Part shown: positions 61,501 to 64,000 of the stretch, in pieces | Layout of the letters: each line of letters starts with the position of its first letter | Numbering within the stretch: position 1 is the first letter of the stretch | Assembly (NCBI RefSeq): GCF_021018895.1 | Contig: NC_079379.1 | Location: 24,467,276 to 24,531,275, forward strand | DNA from: Seriola aureovittata | Lineage: Eukaryota; Chordata; Actinopteri; Carangiformes; Carangidae | Length of the DNA stretch: 64,000 bases | Direction: 5' to 3' | Made by a program: the position numbers and the translations under genes | Notes under the pieces: model-generated | Database searches by the model: none | What the model was told of the DNA's origin: nothing | What the model saw: the letters and a program-made list of their open reading frames with translations, nothing else

Positions 61501-63498
61501 GCCCCGAGAGCATATAAGGACAGGGACTTGGTGATTAGCCAGCGAGGCCACGTGCACTGAGCTTAGTCTTGTTTTGCCAGTGCACAGGCACGCCTCGCTT
61601 TTCGCATCAGACACTCACTCCTGCTTCCGTGGAATTTTAGGATTAAAATAACAACAAAAGTGCAGAAAACAAGTTTGACGGAGGCGTGATGTCGACGAGA
61701 GAGATGAGAGGAGAACGGACACAGACTGGTTGGAGCTGGCAGAAAGACTACGGTCACTCAGATAACCACTCTTTACAGCTGTGGCAAGCAGAATGTACAA
61801 CATGTCGAACCTTGAAGCCCGAGGCTGAAGACTGGAAACTAGAAGCACTTCCTCATGGTTAAATGCCTCCGCCACTCAGGTCACCTCCCTGTTTAATCCA
61901 GAGTCATAAAATATGAACCATTTGTGTGAAATTTAGTCATAATTGCTGTGTGAAGTCCTGAGTAATGGCAAAAAAGTAACCGTGACCTTGAACTTTTGAC
62001 CTTTGACCCCCAAAATCTAATCAGCTCATCCTTGAGTTCAAGTGAACGTTTGTGCCAAATTTGAAGGGATTCCTTTGAGGAGTTCTGGTTCAAAACAAGT
62101 CCAAAATCATGTTTTGTAAGGTCACCTTGACCTTTGACCTTTAGCCACTAAATTCTAGTTGCTGTGTCCTTGAGTCCAGATGAACGCTTTTACCAAATTT
62201 GATGAAATTCCCTCAAGGCGTTATGGAGATATTGTGTTCACAAGGCCAAACCCGCATTTTGTGAGGTCACCATGACCTTGACCTTTGACCTTTTATCCCC
62301 AAAATCTAATCGGTTCATCCTTGAGTCCTTGTGAATGTTTTTGCCAAACGTGAAGAAGTTCCATCAAGGCGTTTGTAAGATATCGTGTCCACGAGAATGG
62401 GACGATCCTTATCAATATAAATGAGGCGTTCGCTGTCTGACACCTGAACCTGACATGAGGCGGGATCCTGTCCTCCGTTCATCGCAGCAGAACTTTCCCA
62501 GAATCGTCTTGAGACTCCTGCCGAGGCGTCACTCGGCGAAACGTCCGTCCCATCCTCGCCCGAAAAATATCAAATAAATTCTTGTTGTATATTATATGAG
62601 AGCCGCTAGCTCTCTGTAGAATTACAGACTCAAATCTCTTAATTCCTGCTGCACGGAGAGAAGACCTGAGCACGCTGTTTTCTGAAGGGACATTCAGAGC
62701 GCCTCGCTTTATGAACCATGGCGTAAATACAACAGCTGCTGACTCATGACTAGGTTGATCCAATCAGTCACACATTCTCCTCGCTGATCACGCCTTCCTC
62801 AGCACAACGGGCCTTTAATGTTAACTCTCAGTCGACTGTCAGCTGACTGTCAGGTGACATGTGACCTCATTCTTTAATGTAAACGCATCCTCTTAACTCT
62901 TACGTACGTTACAGCACATCTGTATTGTATTGTATTTGTATTTGAGGCGCTGTGCTTCATCTTAGATTGTTTAGTGGCAACAACATAGTTTTTCTAAATT
63001 TCCACACCTGCAAATCTTTTCTATACATTTACAAAGTTGAATTTGAAGGGTGACATCATGGCTGCGCGATATTCAATTACATTTCGACTAATTGTGACAT
63101 ACAGCCACAGCCTTGTAATCTTTTAGTCAAACGTTTCCCGCTCTTTTCAGGTGGAACAGTCGAAGGTTCTTGTAAAGGAAGGAGGAGTCCATCTTCTGCT
63201 CACCATCGTCGACACCCCCGGGTTTGGTGACGCTGTTGACAACAGTAACTGGTGAGTTCAGCTAGTTGTCATTGTTTTAGATAAGTTCTATGAATGATGA
63301 TGGTGATGATGATGATTATACACTGTGACTATATCACTGTACTGTATGGTGTGTGGTTCTCAGCTGGCAGCCAGTCACCGATTACATCGACAGCAAGTTT
63401 GAAGATTACCTCAACGCAGAGTCTCGGGTCAACAGACGACAGATGCCAGACAGCAGAGTGCAGTGCTGCCTGTACTTCATTGCCCCGTCTGGACATGG
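46250..63498 (+). CDS. septin7: Septin 7, amino-terminal part (exons 1-6 visible; gene continues past the right edge)
   Basis: A GTP-binding cytoskeletal protein that caps septin hetero-oligomers and acts in cytokinesis, cilia and cortical scaffolds. Exons: 46250-46304, 53751-53752 (2 nt), 54011-54113, 59393-59499, 63151-63251, 63364-63498. They join to 503 nt (167 codons plus two bases), all GT/AG, phases consistent. Protein starts [18 protein letters not shown], then [20 protein letters not shown], nearly identical to vertebrate SEPT7. P-loop G1 GESGLGKS spans the exon 3/4 join; G3 DTPGFGD is in exon 5. The G4 motif (AKAD), carboxy coiled coil and stop lie outside the window. An in-frame TGA at 46226-46228 precedes the first ATG. 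An internal ATG at 46301, with A at -3 and G at +4, could give a shorter form beginning MAQQKN. Whether this is the a or b paralogue cannot be told. Confidence 0.93.
46503..46540 (+). repeat. (TAAC)n tetranucleotide repeat in septin 7 intron 1
   Basis: About nine TAAC units. Confidence 0.9.
52944..53428. mobile_element. piggyBac-type MITE, copy 2 (diverged)
   Basis: Starts after TTAA (52940-52943) with CCCACTGACGTC and follows copy 1 (19911-20421) in order: ATGGTTTAAATGTT, AGAAGGCC, ATTTATTATACATTTATCTA, GGAACCTAAGACTTT, CATAGAAAGAGCTGAGAT. The right end is eroded; a TTAA sits at 53429-53432. Confidence 0.68.
53751..53752 (+). CDS. septin7: septin 7 exon 2: candidate two-nucleotide exon
   Basis: The bases CT sit between a perfect acceptor (53749-53750 AG after a pyrimidine-rich tract) and a perfect donor (GTAAGT at 53753-53758). 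No AG occurs from 53654 to 53748, and a branch-like TACTAAT lies at 53669-53675. Joining ATGG + CT + CAACAG gives Met-Ala-Gln-Gln in frame. Without it exon 3 is read out of frame and hits a stop. Confidence 0.72.
54011..54113 (+). CDS. septin7: septin 7 exon 3
   Basis: After CCACAG. Encodes [17 protein letters not shown] and ...[11 protein letters not shown], ends GTAG before GTGAGT. Phase 0 at the left and 1 at the right. Confidence 0.95.
54195..54620 (-). mobile_element. Interspersed repeat in septin 7 intron 3 (inverted partner of 39100-39420)
   Basis: See the partner entry for shared blocks. This copy also contains the CCAAGATGGCGA and CTTTATTTACAGTCTATGG segments seen in the more complete form of the family. 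Confidence 0.72.
54621..59392 (+). other. septin 7 intron 3, remainder: no gene recognised
   Basis: Contains two G-homopolymer runs near 54931 and 55814 and unsupported short ORFs on both strands. Confidence 0.55.
59393..59499 (+). CDS. septin7: septin 7 exon 4 (P-loop)
   Basis: After TTTCAG. Encodes [20 protein letters not shown] through HRIKKTVQ, then donor GTAACA. Contains the rest of the G1 motif and the switch I start. Confidence 0.96.
59525..60120 (+). mobile_element. Nuclear-receptor-motif repeat family, copy 5, in septin 7 intron 4
   Basis: Begins only about 25 bases after the exon 4 donor, so an open frame from exon 4 runs into it. Perfect AGGTCAnnnTGACCT at 59649-59663; near-perfect ones at 59798-59812 and 59941-59955 (one mismatch each). 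Ends GAGTGGCGGAGGGATACGAC then GAGGAGCTGATTCCAGTTTT. Confidence 0.8.
61861..62410 (-). mobile_element. Nuclear-receptor-motif repeat family, copy 6 (inverted), in septin 7 intron 4
   Basis: Begins AAATGCCTCCGCCACTCAGG, the mirror of the right end of the other copies. Perfect AGGTCAnnnTGACCT at 62119-62133 (CCT spacer) and 62264-62278 (CCA spacer). Ends near GATATCGTGTCCACGAGAAT. Confidence 0.8.
63151..63251 (+). CDS. septin7: septin 7 exon 5 (G3 motif)
   Basis: After TTTTCAG. Encodes [20 protein letters not shown], then [13 protein letters not shown]. Donor GTGAGT. Confidence 0.96.
63364..63498 (+). CDS. septin7: septin 7 exon 6
   Basis: After TCTCAG. Completes a Cys codon, then [45 protein letters not shown]; donor GTAGGT. 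Next exon is beyond 64000. Confidence 0.95.
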
Positions 63499-64000
63499 GT
63501 AGGTACTACATTTTATTAAGGTGTATTTTAAATAAGGCATTTCACAAATGTACCACTTCAACATCACAATGTTTGTTAAGGCTTCCCTGCCATGTTCATA
63601 GCATCAGATGGTATATAACTGATTAAAGTGGTTTAAAAAAACATAATGCTACATATTTTTTTTTCGATTGATAAATTAATTGTTTTAAAATCTGCTCATC
63701 ACATTGTCTCAGAACCAGGAGATTAATCCTCCGAAGGCTTATTTTTGAATGTTTGTAAATTCAGCTGGGAACAAAAGTATAGTTGTCAATAAATAGTCTG
63801 TTGGTTGATTAGCTGAGTCGGTCAGTAGATAAAGGTCCTGACATAAAAACACCATTGAATTAGACATTAATACAACTCACCAGTTACAAGGAAACACATG
63901 CTTTTTTACTTCTTAAAGCTGAGACCATAATCAAAAATGGCACCAAGATGTTTGCCAGGATGTTTAAAGTTCCTCCAGACATGTTTAAACGCTGTTAAAA

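Overview
This is a stretch of vertebrate nuclear DNA, almost certainly from a ray-finned (teleost) fish. Short coding exons are separated by introns with GT/AG boundaries. There are many CA/GT microsatellites and several fish-type interspersed repeats. All five protein-coding genes I can recognise are vertebrate genes, and no bacterial or viral gene organisation is present. Family names and protein comparisons come from memory of the vertebrate proteins; no search was run.

Layout, left to right. (1) 1541-1582, minus: a probable first coding exon of top2b; the rest of that gene would lie left of the window. Its likely promoter, with two CCAAT boxes, is near 2040-2170. (2) 4678-12450, minus: complete ngly1 (cytosolic peptide:N-glycanase), 12 coding exons, 679 codons plus stop, with PUB, transglutaminase-like and PAW parts all readable. 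(3) 12451-12996: a compact head-to-head promoter shared with (4) 12997-15107, plus: complete oxsm (mitochondrial beta-ketoacyl-ACP synthase), two coding exons, 464 residues. (5) 15108-31125: a 16 kb repeat-rich intergenic region. (6) 31270-32052, plus: lrrc3b, an intact single-exon CDS of 260 residues. (7) 32053-46249: a second repeat-rich intergenic region. (8) 46250 to beyond the right edge, plus: septin 7. Six coding exons are visible, up to GTP-binding motif G3 and just beyond, including an apparent two-nucleotide exon.

The top2b-ngly1-oxsm-lrrc3b order matches the neighbourhood on human 3p24, which supports the gene calls. Septin 7 sits elsewhere in human (7p14). The genes are not a pathway cluster: oxsm acts in mitochondrial fatty-acid and lipoate-precursor synthesis, ngly1 in cytosolic glycoprotein turnover, lrrc3b at the membrane, septin 7 in the cytoskeleton and top2b in the nucleus. 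The only direct regulatory link suggested by layout is the shared ngly1/oxsm promoter.

The most notable observations are: (a) a candidate 2-nt exon in septin 7 that is needed to keep the reading frame; (b) a dispersed repeat family, six copies here, carrying at least nine perfect estrogen-response-element palindromes (AGGTCAnnnTGACCT), several stacked with DR1 and DR0 half-sites; (c) a 68-bp, 67/68 identical copy of the oxsm targeting-peptide coding segment just after the oxsm stop codon; (d) a hexanucleotide-encoded Ala-Ser tract in ngly1; and (e) transposon relics with readable ends, including a piggyBac-type MITE, a hAT-type element, tandem I-clade LINE 3' ends and an L2-like LINE.
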